Shown here: in pieces, positions 17,248-25,594 of the stretch | How positions within the stretch are numbered: position 1 is the stretch's first letter | How the letters are laid out: every line of letters begins with the position of its first letter | From: Nonlabens ulvanivorans | Lineage (GTDB): Bacteria; Bacteroidota; Bacteroidia; Flavobacteriales; Flavobacteriaceae | Direction of reading: 5' to 3' | Length of the DNA stretch: 60,645 bases | NCBI RefSeq assembly: GCF_000755285.1 | Contig: NZ_BBMK01000012.1 | Coordinates: forward strand, 1 to 60,645 | The notes under the pieces: generated by a model | Databases searched by the model: none | What the model was told of the DNA's origin: nothing | What the model saw: only the letters and a program-made list of their open reading frames with translations | Position numbers and translations under genes: made by a program

Positions 17248-17936
17248 TGAGTGATAAGATTACGATAGCGATAGATGGACATTCCAGTACCGGTAAGAGT
17301 ACTGCTGCAAAACAACTTGCGCAGCGATTAAAGTACATTTATGTAGATACAGGTGCCATGTATAGAGCTATTTCTTATTATGCTTTAAGCGAAAACATCT
17401 ACCGAGATAATCAACTGCATGCACAAGAACTTATCGATTCCTTAGATAAAATTAAGGTATCATTCCAACGCAATGAAGAAACAGATCGCGCAGATGTTTA
17501 TTTAAATGGTAAAAACATTGAAAAGCAAATACGCACACTCGAGGTAAGCAGTATTGTAAGTCTAGTGGCCGAGGTATCTGCAGTAAGAGCAAAGCTTGTT
17601 GCACAACAACAAGAAATGGGAAAAGAAAAAGGCGTAGTGATGGATGGTCGTGATATAGGAACCGTAGTTTTCCCAGATGCCGAACTTAAAGTATTTATGA
17701 CCGCAGCACCAGAAGTGCGTGCGCAACGACGTTATGATGAATTAATAGGTCGTGGAGATGAGGTTGTTTATGAAGAAGTCCTTAAAAATGTCATAGAACG
17801 TGATCATATCGATTCTACCAGAGAAGACAGTCCGTTAACGCAAACAGCAGACGCAAAATTACTAGACACTAGCGAGATGACCAGAGCACAGCAGTTTGAA
17901 CAACTCGTTCAATGGGCTGAAGAGGCTATGAAGTAG
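17247..17936 (+). CDS. cmk: Cytidylate kinase
   Basis: Phosphorylates CMP/dCMP with ATP in pyrimidine nucleotide recycling. P-loop GHSSTGKST lies at about 11-19, YVDTGAMYRAISYYAL at 32-47 is the nucleotide-binding segment, and DGRDIGTVVFPDAELKVF is in the centre. Normal length at 229 residues. Coupled to porQ. Confidence 0.93.
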   Translation: MSDKITIAIDGHSSTGKSTAAKQLAQRLKYIYVDTGAMYRAISYYALSENIYRDNQLHAQELIDSLDKIKVSFQRNEETDRADVYLNGKNIEKQIRTLEVSSIVSLVAEVSAVRAKLVAQQQEMGKEKGVVMDGRDIGTVVFPDAELKVFMTAAPEVRAQRRYDELIGRGDEVVYEEVLKNVIERDHIDSTREDSPLTQTADAKLLDTSEMTRAQQFEQLVQWAEEAMK

Positions 17937-17959
17937 TTTAAAATCTGTCATCCTTTTTC

Positions 17960-18075
17960 TGAACGTCATTCCGAGAGCAACGAAGGGATCTGCTTTGTGT
18001 AACCGATTAGATTATTAAAATCTTGTCATTCCGCACTTGCTTGCGCTGAGCTGGTCGAAGTGATGCGGAATCTGC
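17960..18075. repeat. Intergenic repeat with hairpin
   Basis: GTCATTCCGAGAGCAACGAAG and, at 18027-18073, an inverted element with ATTCCGCA and TGCGGAAT arms enclosing GCTGAGCTGGTCGAAG. These resemble the short extragenic repeats common in flavobacteria, and the inner part is the mirror of the fragment near 15969. Confidence 0.55.
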
Positions 18076-18095
18076 TAATGAATCCTCAAAGATAT

Positions 18096-18614
18096 TTATT
18101 CCAGCTTTACAAAAATACCGGACGAAATAGTGATGTGTAAATTGTGAGTATTAAGAAACTTAAAGGTGTCTTTTTTACATTCTAAAATTTCATAATAGGA
18201 GAATTTGAAGTCATCAGCAATTTTTTTCTGAAAATCAGTAAGTGAATCTTGATTGATTTCTGGAAACTCAATTCTAAAACTAGAATTTGAAAACCGCTCT
18301 ATTTTTAATCTTTGATCTTTAGTAAATAAACTATCATCTGTAATCTTAAACACAAATTCTGGATAATTGTAAAATTGTTTGTCATAGATAGTCTTGTAAG
18401 TTCCGTTTGGAAATTGGCAATTTGAAAAGAGTTTATAATTGGTTAATTCAGCATGTTCAACCGAGCTAGATTTGTTTTCATATTTTAGATCTAATTCAAT
18501 CATATACTTGATAAAGAATATCAAGCCAATTATAACAGCGATACTACCTATAACTAGGATAAAATTATTAATAACAAGTAAGGATTTTGGAATATGATCT
18601 TCTTCGTTTTTCAC
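18096..18614 (-). CDS. Hypothetical membrane-anchored protein, 172 aa
   Basis: Unrecognised. One N-terminal membrane segment (about 12-34), then a hydrophilic domain of about 130 residues, probably exported. It starts 3 bp after the stop of the gene at 18618, so both are in one transcript. Confidence 0.6.
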   Translation of the reverse strand: MKNEEDHIPKSLLVINNFILVIGSIAVIIGLIFFIKYMIELDLKYENKSSSVEHAELTNYKLFSNCQFPNGTYKTIYDKQFYNYPEFVFKITDDSLFTKDQRLKIERFSNSSFRIEFPEINQDSLTDFQKKIADDFKFSYYEILECKKDTFKFLNTHNLHITISSGIFVKLE

Positions 18615-18617
18615 TTC

Positions 18618-19076
18618 TTACTTTTTTATATTCTCTTCATAAATCCCAATCCATTCCTTTACACTCATTTTAGTACATAGCTCACCGATCAATTCTAGCG
18701 GAATATCATCTACCTTTTTAAAACGGATACAGCTTTTTCCCATATCCAGCTTGTACTTAGAATATTTTGGGTATTGCTCTTTGAACCATTCCATTAGAGG
18801 TGGATGAGCATAAATTCCAGAGTGATACAGTGCTATAAAATTCTTCTGTGAAGCGATATTAATAAAAGGTAGTGGTGTATAATCTTTACCTACATGATAA
18901 CCTGGTTCATATATAGGTTTAGGAACATAATAACCTAACATGCCGTATAACATTCCTTCTTCTAATTCTGCCGGCATATTCTTAAGAATAACATTTCTTA
19001 AATCTGTGATAGGCTTTTTACGATCTTCAGGAAGCTGATCGATATATTCTTGTGGTGTTGTAGCTTTTGAGATCAT
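18618..19076 (-). CDS. DUF1801 family protein
   Basis: About 152 residues, counting from MISKATTPQEYIDQL; an upstream start at 19100 adds eight residues. The DUF1801 (YdhG-like) fold is indicated by PEDRKKPITDLRNVI, then PFINIASQKNFIALYHSG and GKSCIRFKKVDDIP. Function unknown. A small hairpin-and-peptide element lies just upstream at 19113-19194. Confidence 0.8.
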   Translation of the reverse strand: MISKATTPQEYIDQLPEDRKKPITDLRNVILKNMPAELEEGMLYGMLGYYVPKPIYEPGYHVGKDYTPLPFINIASQKNFIALYHSGIYAHPPLMEWFKEQYPKYSKYKLDMGKSCIRFKKVDDIPLELIGELCTKMSVKEWIGIYEENIKK

Positions 19077-19112
19077 AATCCGTAGCAATGGTCTTACCAA
19101 TAATACGATTAT

Positions 19113-19194
19113 TTAAGAATTATAAAAAAACCTCGCAGATAATGAAAAGTACTTTTGGCTTATAAGTCTTCTCATGGTCCAATCTGCGAGGTTA
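19113..19194 (-). promoter_or_regulatory. Possible attenuator: 20-codon leader ORF overlapping a terminator hairpin
   Basis: On the minus strand, 12-bp perfect arms AACCTCGCAGAT (19183-19194) and ATCTGCGAGGTT (19129-19140) are followed by a run of seven T in all, the form of an intrinsic terminator with a 42-nt loop. A 20-codon ORF starts in the loop (ATG at 19175) and runs through the 3' arm to TAA at 19113. Its product contains KYFSLSARFFY, five aromatic residues in eleven. It lies 12 bp before the upstream start candidate of the DUF1801 gene. Regulation by translation is inference; a stand-alone small RNA is the alternative. Confidence 0.45.
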
Positions 19195-19364
19195 CTGAGT
19201 ATCTGTCGTTAAATATGTATTTAATGACATTGATGATTATGAATTTTAAATATTTGGGTGGACGAATGTAAGGTTGAATTTCTGTAATTTCAAACAGTAA
19301 TGAGTAAAAGATATCCCTGATTGAGTCTACATTAGTTAACTATCTAGTCTACAGAAGTAATTTA

Positions 19365-19380
19365 CGCTTTCGCGAAAGCG
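19365..19380. repeat. Dispersed palindrome, copy 5
   Basis: Exact CGCTTTCGCGAAAGCG upstream of rpsA. The rest of the gap 19195-19447 holds a palindrome GTCGTTAAATATG/TATTTAATGAC at 19206-19229 and nothing else I can name. Confidence 0.9.
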
Positions 19381-19447
19381 ATAACAATCAGCATCACTGC
19401 CAGATAATTAGATCTAAAAAGGACTATGAATTTATAAAAAAGTATTG

Positions 19448-19577
19448 TATTTTTGCAAACCCAAATCGAGAATAAGGAAACCGATTGGGAATCAAAACTT
19501 TATAAATAATTCTTCTAAAAAAGTTCTATTAGTTTCCACGCCTTTTTAGAATACAAATTTTAATCAGCAAACAAAAC
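19448..19577 (+). promoter_or_regulatory. rpsA promoter (-7 box) and structured leader
   Basis: TATTTTTG at 19448-19455 fits TAnnTTTG. The ~115-nt leader that follows can form two hairpins, CCCAAATCG with CGATTGGG (19460-19489) and TCTAAAAAAG with CTTTTTAGA (19514-19550). No clear -33 TTG is present. Autogenous control by S1 is possible but unproven. Confidence 0.5.
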
Positions 19578-21437
19578 ATGGCTGAAGACAACAAAAAAGT
19601 AGCAGACGTTTCTACTGAAGAAACACAGGCGCACACTGCACCAACCGCTACAGCACAACAAACTAACCCAACTGAATTTTTAGATACGTTTGATTGGGAA
19701 CGTTACAGCGAAGGAATCGAAAAAGTTGATGAAGATCAATTGAAAGCTTTTGAAAAGCTTGTAGAAGATAACTTTGTAGACACTATCGATAATGATGTAA
19801 TGACTGGAGTTGTAATCAAGATCACAGATCGCGATGCAATTATTGACATTAACGCAAAGTCTGAAGGTGTTATCTCTTTAAATGAGTTCCGTTACAACCC
19901 AAACCTTAAAGAAGGTGATAAAGTTGAGGTTCTTGTAGATGTACGTGAAGATGCGACAGGACAATTAGTTCTTTCTCACCGTAAGGCACGTCTTATCAAG
20001 GCTTGGGAACGCGTTAACAATGCACACGATACAGGAGAAATCGTTAACGGTTACGTAAAATGTCGTACTAAAGGTGGTATGATTGTAGACGTATTCGGTA
20101 TCGAGGCATTCTTACCAGGTTCACAAATTGATGTGAAGCCTATCCGTGATTATGATGCTTATGTTGATAAGACTATGGAATTTAAGGTTGTAAAAATCAA
20201 CCACGAATTTAAAAACGTAGTAGTATCTCACAAAGCTCTTATTGAAGCAGATATTGAAGAGCAGAAAAAAGAAATTATCTCTCGTCTAGAAAAGGGACAA
20301 GTACTAGAAGGTGTTGTGAAAAACATTACTTCTTATGGTGTATTTGTAGATCTAGGTGGTGTAGATGGATTAGTTCACATTACAGACCTTTCTTGGTCAC
20401 GTATCAACCATCCTAATGAGGTTGTAGAACTAGATCAAACACTTAACGTAGTAATCCTAGACTTTGATGAAGATAAGTCTCGTATCCAGTTAGGTCTTAA
20501 GCAATTAGAGCCACACCCATGGGAAGCTCTATCTGACAAGATCAAGCCAGGTGACAACGTAAAAGGTAAAGTAGTCGTTATTGCTGACTATGGTGCTTTT
20601 GTTGAAATCGAAGAAGGTGTTGAAGGATTAATCCACGTTTCTGAAATGTCATGGTCTACACACTTAAGAAGTGCTGGTGACTTTGTAAAAGTAGGAGATA
20701 CGGTTGATGCACAAGTTCTTACTATTGATAGAGAAGATCGTAAGATGTCTCTAGGTATGAAGCAACTTCACCCAGATCCATGGACAGACATTACTACTAA
20801 GTATCCTGTAGGTTCTCGTCACACTGGTGTGGTAAGAAACTTCACAAACTTTGGTGTATTTGTTGAGTTAGAAGAAGGAGTAGATGGATTAATCTATATC
20901 TCTGACTTATCATGGACTAAGAAGATCAAGCATCCAAGCGAATTCTGCGCAGTTGGAGATAAACTAGATATAGTTGTTCTTGAACTAGATGTAGAAGGAC
21001 GTAAATTATCACTAGGTCACAAACAAACTATGGATAACCCATGGGATAAGTATGAGGCTGAATTTGGAATAGGAACAACTCACGACGTTACTATTACTGA
21101 TATGGTTGATAAAGGTGCAGTAGTTGAATTTAATGAAGACATCACTGCTTTCATTCCAACTCGTCACTTAGAAAAAGAAGATGGTACTAAATTGAAGAAA
21201 GGTGAGTCTGCTCAAATCCAGATCATCGAATTCAATAAAGAATTTAAGAGAGTAGTTGCTTCTCACATGGTTATCCATAAAGAAGAAGAAGCTAAGATTG
21301 TTAAGCAGGCAGCTGCAAAATCTCAAGAGTCAACTGATAAGCCTACATTAGGTGATGCAAACTCTAAGCTTCAAGCTCTTAAAGATCGTATGGAAGGTAA
21401 AGTAGCAGCTCCAGCAGCGTCTACTGAAGAAGAGTAA
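19578..21437 (+). CDS. rpsA: 30S ribosomal protein S1
   Basis: The 619-residue protein has six S1 RNA-binding OB folds from about residue 65 to 565, visible as repeated GVFVDLGGVDGLVHITDLSW-type units each ending in DxDxxRxxLGxK. It anchors mRNA on the 30S subunit, of special weight in Bacteroidota, which rarely use Shine-Dalgarno pairing. The N-terminus is acidic and Thr/Gln-rich; a terminator follows. Confidence 0.95.
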   Translation: MAEDNKKVADVSTEETQAHTAPTATAQQTNPTEFLDTFDWERYSEGIEKVDEDQLKAFEKLVEDNFVDTIDNDVMTGVVIKITDRDAIIDINAKSEGVISLNEFRYNPNLKEGDKVEVLVDVREDATGQLVLSHRKARLIKAWERVNNAHDTGEIVNGYVKCRTKGGMIVDVFGIEAFLPGSQIDVKPIRDYDAYVDKTMEFKVVKINHEFKNVVVSHKALIEADIEEQKKEIISRLEKGQVLEGVVKNITSYGVFVDLGGVDGLVHITDLSWSRINHPNEVVELDQTLNVVILDFDEDKSRIQLGLKQLEPHPWEALSDKIKPGDNVKGKVVVIADYGAFVEIEEGVEGLIHVSEMSWSTHLRSAGDFVKVGDTVDAQVLTIDREDRKMSLGMKQLHPDPWTDITTKYPVGSRHTGVVRNFTNFGVFVELEEGVDGLIYISDLSWTKKIKHPSEFCAVGDKLDIVVLELDVEGRKLSLGHKQTMDNPWDKYEAEFGIGTTHDVTITDMVDKGAVVEFNEDITAFIPTRHLEKEDGTKLKKGESAQIQIIEFNKEFKRVVASHMVIHKEEEAKIVKQAAAKSQESTDKPTLGDANSKLQALKDRMEGKVAAPAASTEEE

Positions 21438-21461
21438 TCTTTTACTTCTAGTATATTTAAT

Positions 21462-21495
21462 AAATCCCTTGTCTGTTAGACAAGGGATTTTTTTA
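21462..21495 (+). terminator. rpsA terminator
   Basis: AAATCCCTTGTC, short loop, GACAAGGGATTT and a T-run. Confidence 0.9.
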
Positions 21496-21579
21496 TGCTC
21501 AAAATGCTACATTTAAAATTCTGTTTTATTGACTTCATCAATAGGATCATTTTATGTTCCTAGTTTTTCTTTTTAAGTG

Positions 21580-21587
21580 TATCTTTG
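21580..21587 (+). promoter_or_regulatory. pyr operon -7 box
   Basis: TATCTTTG matches TAnnTTTG, 20 bp before the pyrR ATG. The resulting leader would be only about 14 nt, too short for the classic PyrR attenuator. Confidence 0.55.
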
Positions 21588-21607
21588 TCCTTAAGTAGCA
21601 GCAATTA

Positions 21608-22153
21608 ATGAGTCAAAAATTACTTCTCAACGCGCAAGAACTGGATATTATTCTTCACAGACTGGCTTGCCAATTAATTGAAAATCATAATCGTTTTGAA
21701 AATACCGCACTTATAGGTCTACAACCTAGAGGTAGGTTTTTATTAAATAGATTATCCGTGATGCTACAAGAGCATTATGGGATCAAAGAATTAAAAACGG
21801 GCTTACTGGATATCACATTTTATAGAGATGATTTCCGTCGTGGTGAAGAACCTCTTATAGCAAACTCTACAGATATACAATTCCTGGTAGAAGATAAAAA
21901 AGTGGTCATTGTTGATGATGTATTGTACACTGGACGCAGTATAAGAGCTGCACTTACTGCATTACAGTCTTTTGGTAGACCAGCATCTATTGAATTACTA
22001 ACTCTTATCGATCGCAGATTTTCAAGACATTTACCTATTCAACCAGACTATAATGGTAGACAAGTAGATGCGATAGGTGATCAAAAGGTAAAAGTAATGT
22101 GGACAGAAAATACTGGTGAAGATGCCGTTTACCTATTAAAAAATGAAAGCTAA
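21608..22153 (+). CDS. pyrR: Bifunctional PyrR (pyr regulator / uracil phosphoribosyltransferase)
   Basis: The 181-residue type I phosphoribosyltransferase fold has the PRPP loop VVIVDDVLYTGRSIRAAL at about 98-115. PyrR salvages uracil and, in some bacteria, binds pyr mRNA. Its stop overlaps the pyrB start (TAATGA). Confidence 0.9.
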   Translation: MSQKLLLNAQELDIILHRLACQLIENHNRFENTALIGLQPRGRFLLNRLSVMLQEHYGIKELKTGLLDITFYRDDFRRGEEPLIANSTDIQFLVEDKKVVIVDDVLYTGRSIRAALTALQSFGRPASIELLTLIDRRFSRHLPIQPDYNGRQVDAIGDQKVKVMWTENTGEDAVYLLKNES

Positions 22154-23088
22154 TGAGTGAATTAAGTGTGGACCATTTATTAGGAATAAAAGACCTCACT
22201 AAAGAGGATATCCAACTCATTCATACCACTGCAGATCAGTTTAAAGAAGTGATTAATAGACCTATTAAAAAGGTGCCATCACTTAGAGATATCACAATTG
22301 CCAATTTATTTTTTGAAAACTCTACAAGAACTAAGCTCTCTTTTGAGCTAGCAGAAAAACGTCTCAGTGCAGATGTGATCAACTTTAGCGCAGCGCAAAG
22401 CTCTGTTAAGAAAGGAGAAACGCTGGTGGATACCGTTAATAATATTCTAGCCATGAAGGTGGATATCGTCGTAATGCGTCATCCTAATCCTGGTGCAGGT
22501 GTATTTTTATCAAAACACGTCGATGCACGTATTGTAAACGCTGGTGATGGTGCCCATGAGCACCCTACACAAGCCTTACTTGATTCTTATAGTATAAGAG
22601 AAAAGTTAGGCACGTTAGAAGGTAAGAAGGTTGTGATCGTAGGTGATATTTTACACAGTCGTGTAGCCCTTTCTAATATTTACTGTCTTCAAAAACTAGG
22701 TGCCGAGGTTATGGTATGTGGTCCTGCCACTTTAATCCCTACGCACATTGCCTCGCTAGGCGTTAAGGTAGAGTATAATCTACGCAAGGCGCTAGAATGG
22801 TGTGATGTGGCAAACATGTTACGTGTTCAAAATGAACGTATGGACATATCTTATTTCCCTAGTGTACGCGAGTATGTACAACAGTATGGAGTGAATATGG
22901 AATTGCTGGACAGTCTTAAAAAGAAAATAGTAATCATGCATCCAGGTCCTATAAATAGAGGTGTGGAGATTACTAGTGATGTAGCAGATTCTGATCAGGC
23001 TATAATATTAAATCAAGTAGAAAATGGTGTAGCCGTGCGTATGGCTGTACTGTACTTAATTGCTTCAAAAATTCAACGCAATGATTAG
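22153..23088 (+). CDS. pyrB: Aspartate carbamoyltransferase catalytic subunit
   Basis: Joins carbamoyl phosphate and aspartate in de novo pyrimidine synthesis. The carbamoyl-phosphate motif FENSTRTKLSFE lies at about 51-62, with HPTQALLDSYSI and MHPGPINRGVE further on. 311 residues, normal. The next gene starts inside its last codons. Confidence 0.93.
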   Translation: MSELSVDHLLGIKDLTKEDIQLIHTTADQFKEVINRPIKKVPSLRDITIANLFFENSTRTKLSFELAEKRLSADVINFSAAQSSVKKGETLVDTVNNILAMKVDIVVMRHPNPGAGVFLSKHVDARIVNAGDGAHEHPTQALLDSYSIREKLGTLEGKKVVIVGDILHSRVALSNIYCLQKLGAEVMVCGPATLIPTHIASLGVKVEYNLRKALEWCDVANMLRVQNERMDISYFPSVREYVQQYGVNMELLDSLKKKIVIMHPGPINRGVEITSDVADSDQAIILNQVENGVAVRMAVLYLIASKIQRND

Positions 23089-23413
23089 TGAAACGCACGA
23101 TAATTATATATTACTGAGAGATGAGTACGATAACATCAATGGATTTGCTCAGTTTTTACCAACGATATTTGATCAGTTTGAAGGTAAAAATGTAATTGTA
23201 GATTTGATACAATATACGGATGCTACTTTAGCAGACTTATTACAATTTCTGGCTTTAAGTAATCAACATAGATCTACAAAACAATCGTTTGTGATGGTGA
23301 ATGCGGCATTGTCAATTGACGAGATTCCAGAAGAATTAATGGTGGTGCCTACGTTGCAAGAAGCACAAGACGTGATTGAGATGGAAGAAATTGAACGTGA
23401 TTTAGGATTTTAA
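23081..23413 (+). CDS. Small STAS-like protein upstream of rnz
   Basis: Counting from ATG 23081 the protein has 110 residues; the start overlaps the pyrB stop by 8 bp. The stretch GKNVIVDLIQYTDATLADLLQFLALSN recalls the core strand and helix of anti-anti-sigma (STAS) folds, a weak resemblance only. In flavobacteria such a gene commonly precedes rnz. Confidence 0.6.
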   Translation: MISETHDNYILLRDEYDNINGFAQFLPTIFDQFEGKNVIVDLIQYTDATLADLLQFLALSNQHRSTKQSFVMVNAALSIDEIPEELMVVPTLQEAQDVIEMEEIERDLGF

Positions 23414-23440
23414 GCATCTAAATATAAAGAACCTTATCTA

Positions 23441-24345
23441 TTGAAGTTAACCATTCTAGGTTGTCATAGTGCAACACCTACCGCATCAACCGACCTACGT
23501 CTCAAGTGCTTGAGATAAGAGGTAATCTATTCTTAATAGATTGTGGTGAAGGTACACAAATGGCGATGCGCACTAGTCGGGTAAAGTTCTCACGCATTAA
23601 AAACATCTTCATATCACACCTGCATGGTGATCATTTTTTTGGATTAATAGGTATGATATCTACCTTTTGCTTATTAGGTAGAGATACGCCATTGACGATT
23701 TATGGTCCTAAAGGAATCAGAGAAATTATTCTGTTACAACTTAAGCTTACTAAGAGTTATACGACTTTTGATTTACGCTTTCGCGAAAGCGAGTCAAAAG
23801 AATCCCAACTCATCTATGAAGACGATAAGGTAACCGTGACCACCATACCGCTGGATCATCGTGTTTATACCAATGGTTATCTGTTTGAAGAGAAACCACT
23901 AGGTCGTAAATTAGATATTGTGGCTTGTGAAGAATATGGTGTGGATCATGCCTATTATCGCAAGGTTAAACAAGGTCACGATATCGAATTATCCAATGGA
24001 GAGGTGATATCTAACGATTTATTAACCTTGAATCCTGTAGCGGCAAAAAGTTATGCGTTCTGTAGTGATACGATGTACAAGCCAGATATTGTACCGATTA
24101 TTAAAAATGCAACAGTGTTATATCACGAATCTACTTTTTTAAAATCACATGAGAACCTTTGTGAACGTACTAAACACAGTACAGCAGCACAAGCAGCAGA
24201 CATTGCAAAACAAGCAAATGTAGGAACTCTTATTCTAGGTCACTATTCTACACGCTATGGCGACTATGAGTTGTTTAGAAAAGAAGCGCAAGAGATTTTT
24301 CCAACTGTAGAACTCGCAGCAGATGGTAAGGTATTTGAGTTTTAA
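23441..24345 (+). CDS. rnz: Ribonuclease Z, frameshifted near the 5' end
   Basis: tRNase Z removes tRNA 3' trailers. From the TTG at 23441 the frame gives LKLTILGCHSATPTAST; after a one-base loss near 23490 the other frame gives PTSQVLEIRGNLFLIDCGEGTQ. The zinc motif HLHGDH and later GHYSTRYGD are intact. Reading CC as CCC restores one ~302-residue protein. A copy of the dispersed palindrome (23776-23791) encodes LRFRES inside the protein. Confidence 0.85.
23776..23791. repeat. Dispersed palindrome, copy 6, inside rnz
   Basis: Exact CGCTTTCGCGAAAGCG in frame, coding for RFRES in a region between the metallo-beta-lactamase motifs that varies among homologues. Confidence 0.9.
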
Positions 24346-24421
24346 TGATTTAAATACAGTAAATTAAATGTGATCTATGTTTTAAGAGTTAGTTCTTAAA
24401 ATAATATACCGTTATATAAAC

Positions 24422-24453
24422 AACAAAGCCCAATCTCAAGATTGGGCTTTGTT
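24422..24453. terminator. Bidirectional terminator
   Basis: AACAAAGCCCAATCT and AGATTGGGCTTTGTT, perfect 15-bp arms with a 2-nt loop, between convergent rnz and the gene at 24474. Confidence 0.85.
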
Positions 24454-24473
24454 ATAAATTTAAGGTTATAAAC

Positions 24474-24989
24474 TTAAATTTTCTTCATTTGCTGTTTCAT
24501 CATTTTGATTTGATCACCCAGCATGTTGTGTTTATCTAATTTTTTAGCCTCAGTAAGTAGGGTAGTAGCTTCACGTTTTCTACGCTTGGTCATAGCGATA
24601 CCTGCCAGATTAAGTTTTGCTACTGCAAGATCTTGATCCATACTAAGCCCAAGACTTATGGCCTTCTTAAAATACTTCTCTGCTTTGGTCATGTTTGTTT
24701 GTGAGATCATTAAGCCTTGCAAATAGTTATAGTAACCTTGTTGCTTAGTAACTAGTGCAGCCTCAGGATCTTTAATCTTTTCTAGCCATTTCATAGCGCC
24801 AGGAAAATCTTGTTTACGCAATTTCAAAAAGGCTAAAAGAATCATCTCATTTTTAAAATATAAGAAGATGAATATTCCAGCAAGTAGTATCAAGAAGATA
24901 CCGTTCATGATTTCGTTTAAAGTAAATTGATATACGGCAAACGCTACGATTAATACAGCGATGACGATTTTGATGTTTTTATTAAACAT
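24474..24989 (-). CDS. Membrane protein with TPR-like repeats
   Basis: The 171-residue protein has two hydrophobic segments (about 7-23 and 27-46) and then helical repeats of TPR form (about 60-165), including QQGYYNYLQGLM and AEKYFKKAISLGL. The basic C-terminus is KMMKQQMKKI. Function unknown; probably a scaffold at the inner membrane. Confidence 0.7.
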   Translation of the reverse strand: MFNKNIKIVIAVLIVAFAVYQFTLNEIMNGIFLILLAGIFIFLYFKNEMILLAFLKLRKQDFPGAMKWLEKIKDPEAALVTKQQGYYNYLQGLMISQTNMTKAEKYFKKAISLGLSMDQDLAVAKLNLAGIAMTKRRKREATTLLTEAKKLDKHNMLGDQIKMMKQQMKKI

Positions 24990-25143
24990 GTTTGTTATTT
25001 ATTTAGGCTTGCAAAGATATAGATTTAAAGAGCAAATGGGGGAATCTGAAGATTAGAGATTTTGATAATTCCTTAGGTATAGTGAAAGGTAAAATCATGA
25101 ATTTTATTTTCAAAAAATTTTTCAAAAAAAACTTGAACACCTA

Positions 25144-25173
25144 TTGCCTGAGTAAAAAGACTTCTTATATTTG
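25144..25173 (+). promoter_or_regulatory. rpmH promoter
   Basis: TTG at 25144-25146, 19-bp spacer, TATATTTG at 25166-25173: an excellent Bacteroidota sigma-A promoter. It leaves a leader of about 55 nt. Confidence 0.8.
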
Positions 25174-25234
25174 CACCCGATTAAAAATGGAGGTTAATAC
25201 CTCATTACTATATAGAGCATACAGAATATAAGCT

Positions 25235-25399
25235 ATGGCACAAAAAAGAACATACCAACCGTCAAAGAGAAAAAGAAGAAACAAACATGGTTTCAGAGAG
25301 CGTATGGCTTCTGCAAACGGTCGTAAGGTTCTTGCACGTCGTAGAGCAAAAGGACGTAAGAAACTATCTGTATCTACTGAATTAAGACACAAGAGATAA
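25235..25399 (+). CDS. rpmH: 50S ribosomal protein L34
   Basis: 54 residues, [20 protein letters not shown] and so on, a nearly invariant L34 with its Arg/Lys-rich tail. Easy to miss because a longer open frame lies on the other strand. A strong promoter precedes and a terminator follows it. Confidence 0.97.
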   Translation: MAQKRTYQPSKRKRRNKHGFRERMASANGRKVLARRRAKGRKKLSVSTELRHKR

Positions 25400-25421
25400 T
25401 GATTCTCTAATTAATATATAT

Positions 25422-25457
25422 AAGGCGTTACTTTTTATAGAAGTAACGCCTTTTTTA
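25422..25457 (+). terminator. rpmH terminator
   Basis: AAGGCGTTACTT and AAGTAACGCCTT around a short loop, then T-run. Confidence 0.9.
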
Positions 25458-25594
25458 TGTCTCGTTGGGAAATGAGTAACACCTGAGTAATTAGTAGAAA
25501 ACCTGTTTATTACTTCTCATATCTTACAGCATAACCAGAAGTAAAACTAAAATTTATCAACGATATTTAAGCCACCTAAAAAAGCACCTTTATC

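Noticed and set aside
25165..25392. Minus-strand ORF over the L34 gene
   Set aside because: The plus strand encodes near-invariant L34 with its own promoter and terminator; the other strand is a shadow.
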